Origin: Sphingobium sp. SCG-1
Lineage (GTDB): Bacteria > Pseudomonadota > Alphaproteobacteria > Sphingomonadales > Sphingomonadaceae
Reading direction: 5' to 3'
Length of the DNA stretch: 64,000 nucleotides
Assembly (NCBI RefSeq): GCF_002953135.1
Contig: NZ_CP026372.1
Span: 4,212,308-4,276,307, forward strand
Shown here: positions 34,787 to 43,177 of the stretch, in pieces
Layout of the letters: the number at the start of each line of letters is the position of its first letter
Numbering within the stretch: position 1 is the first letter of the stretch
Notes under the pieces: generated by a model
Seen by the model: only the letters and a program-made list of their open reading frames with translations
Databases searched by the model: none
What the model was told of the DNA's origin: nothing
Translations under genes and position numbers: made by a program

Positions 34787-35044
34787 CAACTGGCTCTCCC
34801 CACCGCCATTATGGCTTCTTGATTGCTTGATACGCTGGCCAAGCTGTCCGCTTCCATGCCGCAAAGCCAATCGATCGATGCCAGTACAACATCATAGCGA
34901 GAAAGACGGACGATCTTGCCGATTTTCCTTCGAATTGATGCCTGATCGCCCGACCGATGCAGCAACGGCATCGATCAAGCCCTTTTTCTTGGAGGAAGCC
35001 GCCGACGGCTTCTGCGTAGGTACAAGACAATGGTTGTCATCTAT

Positions 35045-35058
35045 TGATACCGGTGTCA
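35045..35058 (+). promoter_or_regulatory. ACCGGT-centred operator, copy 2
   Basis: TGATACCGGTGTCA is a palindrome except for one symmetric pair of positions and shares TGAYACCGGT with the site before the esterase gene. It lies 66 bases before the receptor ATG. A LacI-type repressor is the likely reader, by analogy. Confidence 0.6.
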
Positions 35059-35073
35059 CGCAAGTGTGGGTTG

Positions 35074-35091
35074 TTCACGGAACGTCGTGAA
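35074..35091. promoter_or_regulatory. Palindrome TTCACG-N6-CGTGAA
   Basis: A perfect 6-bp inverted repeat with a 6-base spacer, 33 bases before the receptor ATG. The overlapping GTTC-ACG-GAAC (35073-35083) is also symmetric. It may be a second operator or an mRNA structure near the 5' end. Confidence 0.4.
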
Positions 35092-35124
35092 TGCCTTTAT
35101 AAACAAAGATGGGGAGGTCTAGAA

Positions 35125-37980
35125 ATGCAGCCTTATACAGTCTCGATCCGTCATCGCTTGGCCTGGAGCGTTTCAACCGCGGTGCTCGCCATCGCGGGGG
35201 TGACACCTGCCATAGCACAGGATGCCGCCGCGCAGGACAGCGACCCGGGCGTCGCCGACATCATCGTTACGGGTTTCCGCAATTCGGTGGAAAGCGCGCA
35301 GCTTGAAAAGCGCGAAGCTTCCGGTGCGGTGGATGTCATCAAGGCCGAGGATATCGCCAAATTTCCCGACAACAACCTCGCCGAGTCGCTTCAGCGCATC
35401 CCGGGCGTCGCCATTTCGCGTGAGGGCGGCGAAGGTCGCGCCATTTCCGTGCGTGGCCTGGGGCCGGAATATACCCGTGTGCGCATCAACGGCATGGAAG
35501 CGGTAGCGACGACTGGCGGATCGGACGCAGGGGGCGGCGTCAATCGCGGCCGCGGCTTCGACTTCAACGTCTTCGCCTCGGAACTGTTCAACTCCCTGAC
35601 GGTGCGCAAGACGGCCTCGGCGTCAGTTGAGGAGGGTTCGCTTGGTGCAACCGTCGATCTGCAGGCCGCCCGCCCTCTCGACTACAAGGATCGCTTCGTG
35701 GTCGCCGGATCGGCCCGCGGCGGTTATAATGACCTGTCGAAGAAGTGGGACCCGCGCGTGGCCGGCCTTGTCAGTTGGCAGAATGATGCCGGCACGCTGG
35801 GCGCGCTCTTCTCCGGCGCCTATTCTACCCGCACGATCAACGAAAAAGGCCACTCGACTGTGCGCTGGAGCCCGGCAGGGGCGAATGGCGGCTTCAACGC
35901 CGCCTCCACCCTGCCCGGCTACACTGCCGCGCAGCTCAATACAGTGCCCGCCGCCAACGGCTCGAACTGGGGCGACCTCGTTTATCACCCGCGTATTCCG
36001 CGTTTCGATAGCTGGTCGAACGACATCAAGCGCCTTGGTCTGACCGGCGCCATCCAGTGGCAACCATCGGACCGCACCGAGATCATCGTCGAGGGTCTCT
36101 ATTCCAAGTCCAAGACCAAGCGCGATGAAAACTATATCGAGGCGATATCGTTCAGCCGCACCGGCGCCTCCGGAAAGGCGCAGAGCATCATCCGCACGGG
36201 CGAAGTGAACGACGAGAACGAGCTTGTCTATGGCGTGTTCGATGACGTGGACATGCGCATAGAATCGCGCCACGACGAATTCAGCACCACGTTCTATCAG
36301 TATAACACCGTGCTCAAACAGGAGTTGAGCGACCGCTTCCGCGTGAACGGCTATGCGGGTTACTCCAAGTCCAAGTTCGATAGTCCCGTCCAGACTACGA
36401 TTGTCCTCGATCGACTTAATTCGGACGGCTACAGCTGGGATTATCGCGACAACGAACGCTCGCCAGTCGTCAACTGGGGCTTCGATCCCAGCAATGCAGC
36501 CAACTGGTCCTTCATCAACGGTCAGTCGGATGTCCGCCTGCGTCAGAATGCTGTGACCAACGACTATCTGTCGACCAAGCTGGGCGGTGAATGGGACGTC
36601 ACGGAAGGCTTCAAATTGTCCTTCGGCGGTGAATATCGCCGCTTCCGCTATGAAACCTTCGAATCACGGCGCTTCGTGGCGGAAACAGCGTCCGGCACCT
36701 TAACACCGGCACAGATCGTTTCGCTCACCTCCCCGTTCAGTGGCGTGACGGGCGATCCGGCGTATAGCGGCTATGTCGTACCCAGTCTTCAGGGCTTCAT
36801 CGACACCCTCGACATCTACTGCAACTGCGTGACCAACATAAACGGCCAAGCAGTCGATTTCCGCGTGAACGGTCGCGACGTTGCGGGGACCAACCCCAAT
36901 GTCACTGCGGCGGGCAATACCGGCAACATCAAGGAAGTCGACAAGGCGCTGTGGTTCCAGATCGATTTTGAACGCGAACTGGGCGGCATCACCTTCCGTG
37001 GCGACGCAGGTGTGCGCTATGTCAAGACCAGGCAGACCTCGTTCGGCTATGGCCTCGCGAGCGGCACCGCCGTACCGATCACAGTCAAGCGCTCGTATGA
37101 GAACTGGTTGCCGTCGATGAACCTGGTCGCGGAAGTGACGCCGGACTTCCTGCTCCGCTTCGGCGCGGCGCAGGTCATCACCCGGCCCGGCCTGGGCGCC
37201 CTATCGCCTGGCGGCAACCTGACGCTTCAGGCGGCGAACCAGGTCTTCAATCAGGGCAATCCGTTCCTGAACCCCACGGAAGCCTTCAACCTCGATGTTT
37301 CGGCAGAGTGGTATTTCGCAAAGGGTTCGCTGCTGGGCGTCAGCCTGTTCCAAAAGGACATCGGATCACTTAGCGGCACGCAGATCTCCACACTGGTTCC
37401 CTTCAACCAGCTTGGCTTCCCGCTCAACCTGGCGACCGATCAGGGGCTGGCGCCCGACGTGCCCGTCACCGTGCGCCGCACGATTAACGGCGAAGGTGGC
37501 AAGCTCAAGGGCTTCGAAGTGAATTACCAGCACCAGTTGTCGTTCCTGCCGGGCTTCCTCAAGAATGTCGGCATCCTGGCGAACTACACCTATGTGAAGG
37601 CGGACCTCAAATATCCCGGCCCCGGTGGCTTTGGAACCGTTGTCGGCCCGCTCACCAACCTGTCAAAGCACACGGCCAACGGCACGCTCTTCTACGAAGA
37701 CAGGCTACTCAGCCTGCGCAGTTCGGTCTCCTACCGTTCCGGCTACGTAGAGGCGTTTGGCGGCGGTGCGCGCGATCAGAACAGCGAAGAAGGCGTGAAC
37801 AGCGCGATCAACGTCGACGCCTCGATCGGCATTAACGTCAACGATAATCTGACGCTGACAATCGAAGGCAACAACCTGACGAACGAGCGCAAGGATCAGT
37901 ATATCGATGCGAACGATCGCGTCGTGCTGAACCACACATTCGGACGCCAGTTCTACTTCGGCGTCCGCTTCAAATACTAA
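35125..37980 (+). CDS. TonB-dependent receptor, likely for pectin oligosaccharides
   Basis: A 951-residue outer membrane receptor of the TonB-Xanth-Caul type. It has a signal peptide (AWSVSTAVLAIAGVTPAIAQ), a TonB box-like DIIVTGFRNSVE, a plug domain (AESLQRIPGVAISRE, ISVRGLGPEYTRVRINGME) and a long beta barrel ending in the aromatic FGVRFKY. The position between a uronate transporter and GH43, and the shared operator, suggest uptake of galacturonan or arabinan fragments. ATG 35125 follows GGGGAGG. Confidence 0.93.
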   Translation: MQPYTVSIRHRLAWSVSTAVLAIAGVTPAIAQDAAAQDSDPGVADIIVTGFRNSVESAQLEKREASGAVDVIKAEDIAKFPDNNLAESLQRIPGVAISREGGEGRAISVRGLGPEYTRVRINGMEAVATTGGSDAGGGVNRGRGFDFNVFASELFNSLTVRKTASASVEEGSLGATVDLQAARPLDYKDRFVVAGSARGGYNDLSKKWDPRVAGLVSWQNDAGTLGALFSGAYSTRTINEKGHSTVRWSPAGANGGFNAASTLPGYTAAQLNTVPAANGSNWGDLVYHPRIPRFDSWSNDIKRLGLTGAIQWQPSDRTEIIVEGLYSKSKTKRDENYIEAISFSRTGASGKAQSIIRTGEVNDENELVYGVFDDVDMRIESRHDEFSTTFYQYNTVLKQELSDRFRVNGYAGYSKSKFDSPVQTTIVLDRLNSDGYSWDYRDNERSPVVNWGFDPSNAANWSFINGQSDVRLRQNAVTNDYLSTKLGGEWDVTEGFKLSFGGEYRRFRYETFESRRFVAETASGTLTPAQIVSLTSPFSGVTGDPAYSGYVVPSLQGFIDTLDIYCNCVTNINGQAVDFRVNGRDVAGTNPNVTAAGNTGNIKEVDKALWFQIDFERELGGITFRGDAGVRYVKTRQTSFGYGLASGTAVPITVKRSYENWLPSMNLVAEVTPDFLLRFGAAQVITRPGLGALSPGGNLTLQAANQVFNQGNPFLNPTEAFNLDVSAEWYFAKGSLLGVSLFQKDIGSLSGTQISTLVPFNQLGFPLNLATDQGLAPDVPVTVRRTINGEGGKLKGFEVNYQHQLSFLPGFLKNVGILANYTYVKADLKYPGPGGFGTVVGPLTNLSKHTANGTLFYEDRLLSLRSSVSYRSGYVEAFGGGARDQNSEEGVNSAINVDASIGINVNDNLTLTIEGNNLTNERKDQYIDANDRVVLNHTFGRQFYFGVRFKY

Positions 37981-37990
37981 CAGCAACGTT

Positions 37991-38034
37991 CAGGGCCGTT
38001 CCGCACACAGACTGAAATGTGCAGGACGGCCCTG
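37991..38034 (+). terminator. Long hairpin between the receptor and GH43 genes
   Basis: CAGGGCCGT (37991-37999) pairs with ACGGCCCTG (38026-38034), and CACA/TGTG pairs inside, giving a branched-looking long stem. No T-tract follows. It may reduce read-through from the abundant receptor transcript into the GH43 gene, or protect the upstream mRNA. Confidence 0.5.
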
Positions 38035-38092
38035 CCGCCTGAATGCTCTGCGTCCGGATGGTGAAGGCAGAGTCAAACGAGGAGAGACAGGC

Positions 38093-39349
38093 TTGACCTC
38101 AAGTCCTTATTTCAGCCGCAGGACAGTTATTGCGGGGAGCGCGGCCTTGCTTGGCACAGGCAGCAATCTGTTCGCGCAGTCGGCATCTCCTACGCGCAGA
38201 CCTCCCTTCCCGCTTGAGGACGACAACGGCCGGCCCATCGATCCGCCGCCGCCCGGCTATTACACGATCAATGGCCGCAGTGGCCCTGGCCTGCCGGTCA
38301 CGAAGGAAACCGAACGAGGCGGCTGGGTTACCAGCGAAGCCGCCGTGGATCGCAAGGGCGTGCGCTTCAAAGGTCCAGGCCGACCGCCCGCCAATGCGCT
38401 TCCCTGGGGCGATTCCGACTCTGGCCGCGTGGTGACGCAGGGCCTTATCCCACCGGTTAAGCCTCTACTTCACCTCCATCTTCGCGACACGATCATCTGT
38501 CTCGGCGGCGACGGTAATTACTATATGACCGGGTCGACCGGGGATGACATCTGGAAGACGACCGACGGCATCGAACTGTGGCGCTCGCCCGACCTGAAGC
38601 GCTGGGACTATCTCGGTCTCATATGGAGCATGGAGAAGGACGGCGGCTGGGAAAAACAGTGGACCGTGCGCAAGGGCGACTATTTTCGCGCCATCTGGGC
38701 GCCGGAAATCCACTTCATCAACGGCAACTACTATATCTGCCATTCGGTCAGCCGATCGGGCATTGCAGTGCTGCGCAGCACGAGCGGTAAGGCGGAAGGC
38801 CCCTACGTCCATGCGTTCTCACCCGACAAGCCGCTGCGCAATGGTATCGACGCGACGCTGTTCGGGGACGATGACGGCGCGGTCTACCTCACTTATGGCG
38901 GTGCATTCGAAATGGTGCGGCTGAAACCCGACCTGTCCGGCTATGGTGGCGAGTGGACGCCTGTCACCCTGGACACGCCGGACCTGAACCCCGTGCATCA
39001 CAACAAGAAATGTGTACGCCACGGCTACAGGGACATCGGCTTCGAAGGCGCGACGATGTTCAAACATGCCGGTAAATATTATCTTGGCGCAGTCGATCGG
39101 TTCGAGAACAACCGCTATTCCTTTGCCCTCGCTACCTCGGACAAGCCCTTCGGGCCTTACCGCGACCGGTATGAAAGCGTGCCCTGCGGCGGCGGCGGAA
39201 ATATCTTCAAGGACAAGGAAGGCCGCTGGTGGTGCACCATCTTCGGCAATGACGACGAAGCCCCTTTTCGCGAAAAGCCCGGCATCGTGCCCGCGCGCAT
39301 GGATGAAAAGGGACACCTGGTCGCCGATTTCCGCCCGCGTAAATTATAG
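38093..39349 (+). CDS. Tat-exported GH43-family glycoside hydrolase
   Basis: A 418-residue exported enzyme with a twin-arginine leader (SRRTVIAGSAALLG) and a five-bladed propeller domain. Characteristic segments are YYMTGSTGDD, ELWRSPDLKRWDYLG, the general acid in WAPEIHFINGNYYI and NGIDATLFGDDDGAVYLTYGG. GH43 enzymes act on arabinan, xylan or galactan side chains; removal of pectin side chains fits the locus. TTG 38093 is the start: it follows GAGGAGAG and no in-frame ATG precedes the leader. Confidence 0.88.
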   Translation: MTSSPYFSRRTVIAGSAALLGTGSNLFAQSASPTRRPPFPLEDDNGRPIDPPPPGYYTINGRSGPGLPVTKETERGGWVTSEAAVDRKGVRFKGPGRPPANALPWGDSDSGRVVTQGLIPPVKPLLHLHLRDTIICLGGDGNYYMTGSTGDDIWKTTDGIELWRSPDLKRWDYLGLIWSMEKDGGWEKQWTVRKGDYFRAIWAPEIHFINGNYYICHSVSRSGIAVLRSTSGKAEGPYVHAFSPDKPLRNGIDATLFGDDDGAVYLTYGGAFEMVRLKPDLSGYGGEWTPVTLDTPDLNPVHHNKKCVRHGYRDIGFEGATMFKHAGKYYLGAVDRFENNRYSFALATSDKPFGPYRDRYESVPCGGGGNIFKDKEGRWWCTIFGNDDEAPFREKPGIVPARMDEKGHLVADFRPRKL

Positions 39350-40077
39350 CTTCACTGCAATGTGGACGCAGGTTCTGGGTAGTCGCTGCGGACATCTCAT
39401 TTCGCGCATCGGCTGGCTTCAGGATGAACAAACAGCGATCTTGACCTTCGTCCTTGGCGTCTAGAGGCAGGGCAGCTTTTCGAGAACTGGCATTGCCTGA
39501 CTGAGTAACCGTTTCCGGCGTCAGCTTGGCAATGCCCAGGCGAGCCCAATAGCGGTCCGATCATGGTATTCAGTCGGGGTGCTAGGTCTTGGCTGCGACT
39601 CTTTGGCATCGCCAGATAGCTGGCATCCGATCCAATGCGCTTCAGCGACTAACATCCTGTCTGCCGCGGTGTTGGATTGCCTTTTTCAGGCGCGCGGGTG
39701 CGGGCTTCGGAAAGAAGAAGAAGGATTACGGTCGGCGCGTCCTTGCCTCGGTCACCCAGGCTCGACGACTTGGTAGCCTATAGTATGTATAAAGCGTCGA
39801 GGCTTTATGTTTTGGCGATCCGGCGGGTCTGCTGCTCCCTTTCGGGCATTTGGAGGCAATTACTGGTTGGCCGCTGACGCGACGCCCCTACAGTCCACGG
39901 TACCAGAACGCCGGCAGTATGCGGATATCCGTCTTCTTATGCTGGATGGTTCCGCGCCGACCGCTCCTGCACGACAGCCAAGCCGCCAAGCAGGAACCTT
40001 CACTTGCCTTCGCCTCGATCAGGTGCGTTGGAAGTGCTGTGGCGTCTAACCTAATTGGTTCGTTTTGTCAAGAATAT
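39350..40077. other. 728-base gene-free stretch after the pectin locus
   Basis: No frame here has a recognisable domain, ribosome binding site or family-like composition. The short frames present are broken by stops in every phase. The base composition is lower in GC than the neighbouring genes. It could be decayed DNA at the edge of an acquired locus. No terminal inverted repeat, transposase motif or tRNA-like fold was recognised. Confidence 0.5.
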
Positions 40078-40947
40078 TCAGCGCGACCAGCGTGCCCAGA
40101 TCGCCGTGGGAAGCGCGAGTCCCCGCGCCTCTTCGCGCACGGCGAGTTCGCCCGCCTCCACCTTGCCGGGGAGGTCGGCGAAGGCTTGCGAGAGGAGTTC
40201 GCCAATGGCGAGCGCGGACATGCGGACGGCGTAGACGGTAAGGAACAGGAAGCGGCTGTCGGCGTCGAGAAGCTGGCGGCAATCGGCGATCAGCTTGGGT
40301 AAGTCTTCCTCCAGTCGCCAGACTTCGCCGTCCGGGCCGCGTCCATATTTGGGCGGATCGAGCAGGATGCCATCATAGCGGCGGGCGCGACGGACTTCGC
40401 GGGCGGTGAACTTGGCGGCGTCGTCGACGATCCAGCGGATAGGCTTATCGGCCATGTTGGACAGTTCGGCATTGGCGCGGCCTGCGGACACCGATTTCTT
40501 AGACGCGTCGACGTGGACCATCTGCGCCCCTGCCGACGCCATGGCGAGCGTGCCGACGCCGGTGTAACCGAACAGGTTCATGACCTGCGCGTCAGGCTTG
40601 TCGGCGATCCGTTCGCGCATCCAAGTCCAGACGGGGGCCATGTCCGGGAAAAAGCCGAGGTGGCGGAAGGGCGTGCAGCTTGACTGGAACGTCACGTCGT
40701 CCCAGCGGAGCGGCCAGCCGTCCTTTGGCACAGGCTTCTCATAATACCAGCGGCCGCCGCCTTCGTCGTCCGATCCGGGGATGAATTCGCCGTCCGCGCT
40801 CCAGTCGGTGGTGGCGGGTGCCCACATCGCCTGCGGTTCGGGGCGGATGAAGCGATAGCTGCCGTAGCGTTCCAGCTTTCGGCCATGGCCGGAGTCGATC
40901 AGACCATAGTCGGCCCACGGTTCTCCAGTCAGGGTGAGCAGGCTCAT
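40078..40947 (-). CDS. Class I SAM-dependent methyltransferase, RlmI/RlmK-like
   Basis: A 289-residue methyltransferase. MNLFGYTGVGTLAMASAGA is SAM motif I, VHVDASKKSV is motif II, and ILLDPPKYGRGPDGEVW contains the DPPK active-site motif shared with rRNA cytosine-C5/guanine-N2 methyltransferases such as RlmI. It lacks the N-terminal PUA domain of RlmI. An rRNA target is likely but not proven. It begins 8 bases after thrC ends and is in the same operon. Confidence 0.87.
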   Translation of the reverse strand: MSLLTLTGEPWADYGLIDSGHGRKLERYGSYRFIRPEPQAMWAPATTDWSADGEFIPGSDDEGGGRWYYEKPVPKDGWPLRWDDVTFQSSCTPFRHLGFFPDMAPVWTWMRERIADKPDAQVMNLFGYTGVGTLAMASAGAQMVHVDASKKSVSAGRANAELSNMADKPIRWIVDDAAKFTAREVRRARRYDGILLDPPKYGRGPDGEVWRLEEDLPKLIADCRQLLDADSRFLFLTVYAVRMSALAIGELLSQAFADLPGKVEAGELAVREEARGLALPTAIWARWSR

Positions 40948-40955
40948 TGCGGCCG

Positions 40956-42356
40956 TTAACGCCGGGGCGTCGCGTGATCCGCGACATAGGCGGTGACGGC
41001 CTCGAACGTGGCGGGCAGCTTGGTGAAGGCTTCCTCACGATCGAACAGGCTGCCGACGCGGGCGGGCAAGCCGGGGCGCGTGCCAGTAGCGCGCTCTACG
41101 GCGTCGCGGAACTTGGCGGGGTGCGCGGTCGCGAGGGTTACGACCGGGATGCTGGGATCGAGATCGTCGGTGCGCGCGGCGGCGAGGCCGATGGCGGTGT
41201 GCGGATCGATGATCTGCCCTGCGCCTTCCTGTGCCCAGCGCATCGCCATCGCCATGCCGTCTGCGTCTACGCTGGCGGAGCGGAACAGAGCGGCGGCGCC
41301 TTCGCGCTGGGAATTGGTGAGGCGCATGGCCTTGGTGGATTCGAAGCCCGCCATCTGTTCGGCGAGGGCTGCACCGCCGCGACCGCCTGCGTCGAACAGC
41401 AGCCGCTCGAAATTGGAGCTGACCTGAATGTCCATGCTGGGGGTGGCGGTGGGCATCACTGTACCCTGGCTGTAGTCGCCCTGCGAAAGCGCGCGGTGCA
41501 GGATGTCGTTGACGTTGGTGGCGACGATCAGGCGGGCGACGGGGAGGCCCATCTTGGCCGCCGCATAGCCCGCGAACACGTCGCCGAAATTGCCGGTGGG
41601 CACCGCGAAGGCGACCGGGCGGTCGGGCGCGCCGAGGCGGACGGCGGCGTAGAAATAATAGACGATCTGCGCCATCAGCCGCGCCCAGTTGATGCTGTTG
41701 ACGGCGGAAAGGTTGAAGCGCGACGAAAAGTCCGCGTCGTTGAACATGCGCTTCACCAGCGCCTGTGCATCGTCGAAACTGCCCGAGATCGCGATGTTGT
41801 GGACATTGGGCGCGCGGACGGTCGTCATCTGGCGGCGCTGGACATCGGACACACGGCCATCGGGGTGGAGCATGAAGATGTCGATCTTGTCGCGACCCGC
41901 GACGGCATCGATGGCTGCAGACCCCGTGTCGCCCGACGTCGCGCCAACGATGGTCAGGTGATCGTCGCGGCGGGACAGGAAACGCTCGAACAGTTGCCCG
42001 AGCAGTTGCAGAGCCACATCCTTGAACGCGAGCGTCGGGCCGTGGAAGAGTTCGAGCAGCCAGTGGCGATGATCGAGCTGCACCAAGGGCGTGATCGCCT
42101 GATGGCTGAAGCGGCCATAGGCGGCGGTGCAGAGGTCGCGCAGTTCGTCTTCGCTGAGCGATCCGGCGACGAAGGGGGCCATCACGCGGACGGCGGTCTC
42201 GACGTAGGAGAGACCCGCCAGCGCGGCGATGTCGGTGGGTGAGAATTGCGGCCAGGACTCGGGCAGGTACAGCCCACCGTCGGATGCGAGGCCCGCGAGC
42301 GTCACATCTTCAAAACCCAGCGCCTGCGCGCGTCCCCTGGTGCTGACATATTGCAT
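40956..42356 (-). CDS. thrC: Threonine synthase
   Basis: A PLP enzyme converting O-phosphohomoserine to threonine. The 466-residue length fits the longer threonine synthase class. MQYVSTRGRA at the start, GLYLPESWPQ, the PLP lysine in HGPTLAFKDVALQLLGQ, VGATSGDTGSAAIDAV and PTGNFGDVFAGY are all typical. ATG 42356 is preferred to the in-frame 42395. It follows the SURF1 gene by 43 bases on the same strand. Confidence 0.96.
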   Translation of the reverse strand: MQYVSTRGRAQALGFEDVTLAGLASDGGLYLPESWPQFSPTDIAALAGLSYVETAVRVMAPFVAGSLSEDELRDLCTAAYGRFSHQAITPLVQLDHRHWLLELFHGPTLAFKDVALQLLGQLFERFLSRRDDHLTIVGATSGDTGSAAIDAVAGRDKIDIFMLHPDGRVSDVQRRQMTTVRAPNVHNIAISGSFDDAQALVKRMFNDADFSSRFNLSAVNSINWARLMAQIVYYFYAAVRLGAPDRPVAFAVPTGNFGDVFAGYAAAKMGLPVARLIVATNVNDILHRALSQGDYSQGTVMPTATPSMDIQVSSNFERLLFDAGGRGGAALAEQMAGFESTKAMRLTNSQREGAAALFRSASVDADGMAMAMRWAQEGAGQIIDPHTAIGLAAARTDDLDPSIPVVTLATAHPAKFRDAVERATGTRPGLPARVGSLFDREEAFTKLPATFEAVTAYVADHATPRR

Positions 42357-42399
42357 AATGGTTGGCGCGGTAGCGGGCGCGAGGCCCAAGAGCAAGGTT

Positions 42400-43056
42400 T
42401 TAGGATGCCGAAGGGGGTGGCGGCATAAGCCTTTTGCGCACGGCGATGATGTAGATGATGAGCGCGACCCCGGCGAACAGAAACCATTGCACGGCGTAGG
42501 CGAGATGGTTGTTAGGAATGTCCTCCGTGTGCGGTGGCGCAGCGGCCTTGAGGCCCGGCGCAGGCGTGCGGGCGATCAGCATTGGGCGGAGCGGCACGGT
42601 CTCGCCGGTTGCGCGGGCGAGGAGCGAGCGGTGGTCGGGCTCCTCTGAAATCCAGCCTTCGATCTGACCTCCGGTCCAATTGGTTTTCGCGTTGGCGCGT
42701 GCGGCGACGCCGACGTTGACGAGGACGCCGGGGCCTTCCGCGCCGGTGGAGCATTGCGCGATCTGGCGGAACCCCACCGAGCCATCGGCGGCGCGCCCGG
42801 CTTCCTCGCGCCAGCCTACGACGCGCAGGCAATGGACGGATGATCGACGGAACATCAATTCGGGATCGACCGGGGGCAGTTTGGGAAAGGCGACGGAAGG
42901 TTTGGCGGGATTGGCGCGCAGGATCACGATCGCCGCTTCTTTTTCATGGCGGCGCTGAAGCTGCCAGACGCCGAGCCAGATCATCGTTGCGACGGCGAGG
43001 AGGACGACAACGGTCGGGATGACGGGCAAGCGGCGGATCATGATGCGGACCTGCAT
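42400..43056 (-). CDS. SURF1-family cytochrome oxidase assembly protein
   Basis: A 218-residue inner membrane protein with transmembrane helices near each end (residues 10-28 and about 190-210) and a periplasmic domain between. GVWQLQRRHEKEA after the first helix and NNHLAYAVQWFLFAGVALIIYI at the second are SURF1 signatures. SURF1 helps insert haem a into subunit I. The gene starts 11 bases after a terminator-like hairpin, so its translation or transcription may be limited relative to ctaE. Confidence 0.92.
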   Translation of the reverse strand: MQVRIMIRRLPVIPTVVVLLAVATMIWLGVWQLQRRHEKEAAIVILRANPAKPSVAFPKLPPVDPELMFRRSSVHCLRVVGWREEAGRAADGSVGFRQIAQCSTGAEGPGVLVNVGVAARANAKTNWTGGQIEGWISEEPDHRSLLARATGETVPLRPMLIARTPAPGLKAAAPPHTEDIPNNHLAYAVQWFLFAGVALIIYIIAVRKRLMPPPPSAS

Positions 43057-43061
43057 GATTC

Positions 43062-43104
43062 AGCAAAAAGGGCCTGTGCACCGCATGACGGACACAGACC
43101 CTTT
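43062..43104 (-). terminator. Terminator-like hairpin between ctaE and SURF1
   Basis: On the minus strand, bases 43104-43093 pair with 43078-43067 as a 12-bp stem with one wobble, followed by TT and GC. The run AAAGGG/CCCTTTTT gives a T-rich 3' arm. It ends about 10 bases before the SURF1 ATG. Confidence 0.7.
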
Positions 43105-43177
43105 GCCAAAGAGATAATGGGAGGCGGCATTACGATCTCCGCTCTCCGTGCGCCTCCCCGAAAAGAGGCGCGATCAA

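Larger units (their letters stand above)
34787..35124. other. Divergent regulatory region between the MFS operon and the receptor gene
   Basis: 338 bases without a supportable gene. It holds a GCTTG/CAAGC inverted repeat near 34823-34844, the ACCGGT operator (35045-35058) and a second palindrome (35074-35091), and ends in a GGGGAGG ribosome binding site. It probably controls both the minus-strand transporter pair and the plus-strand receptor-GH43 pair. Confidence 0.6.
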
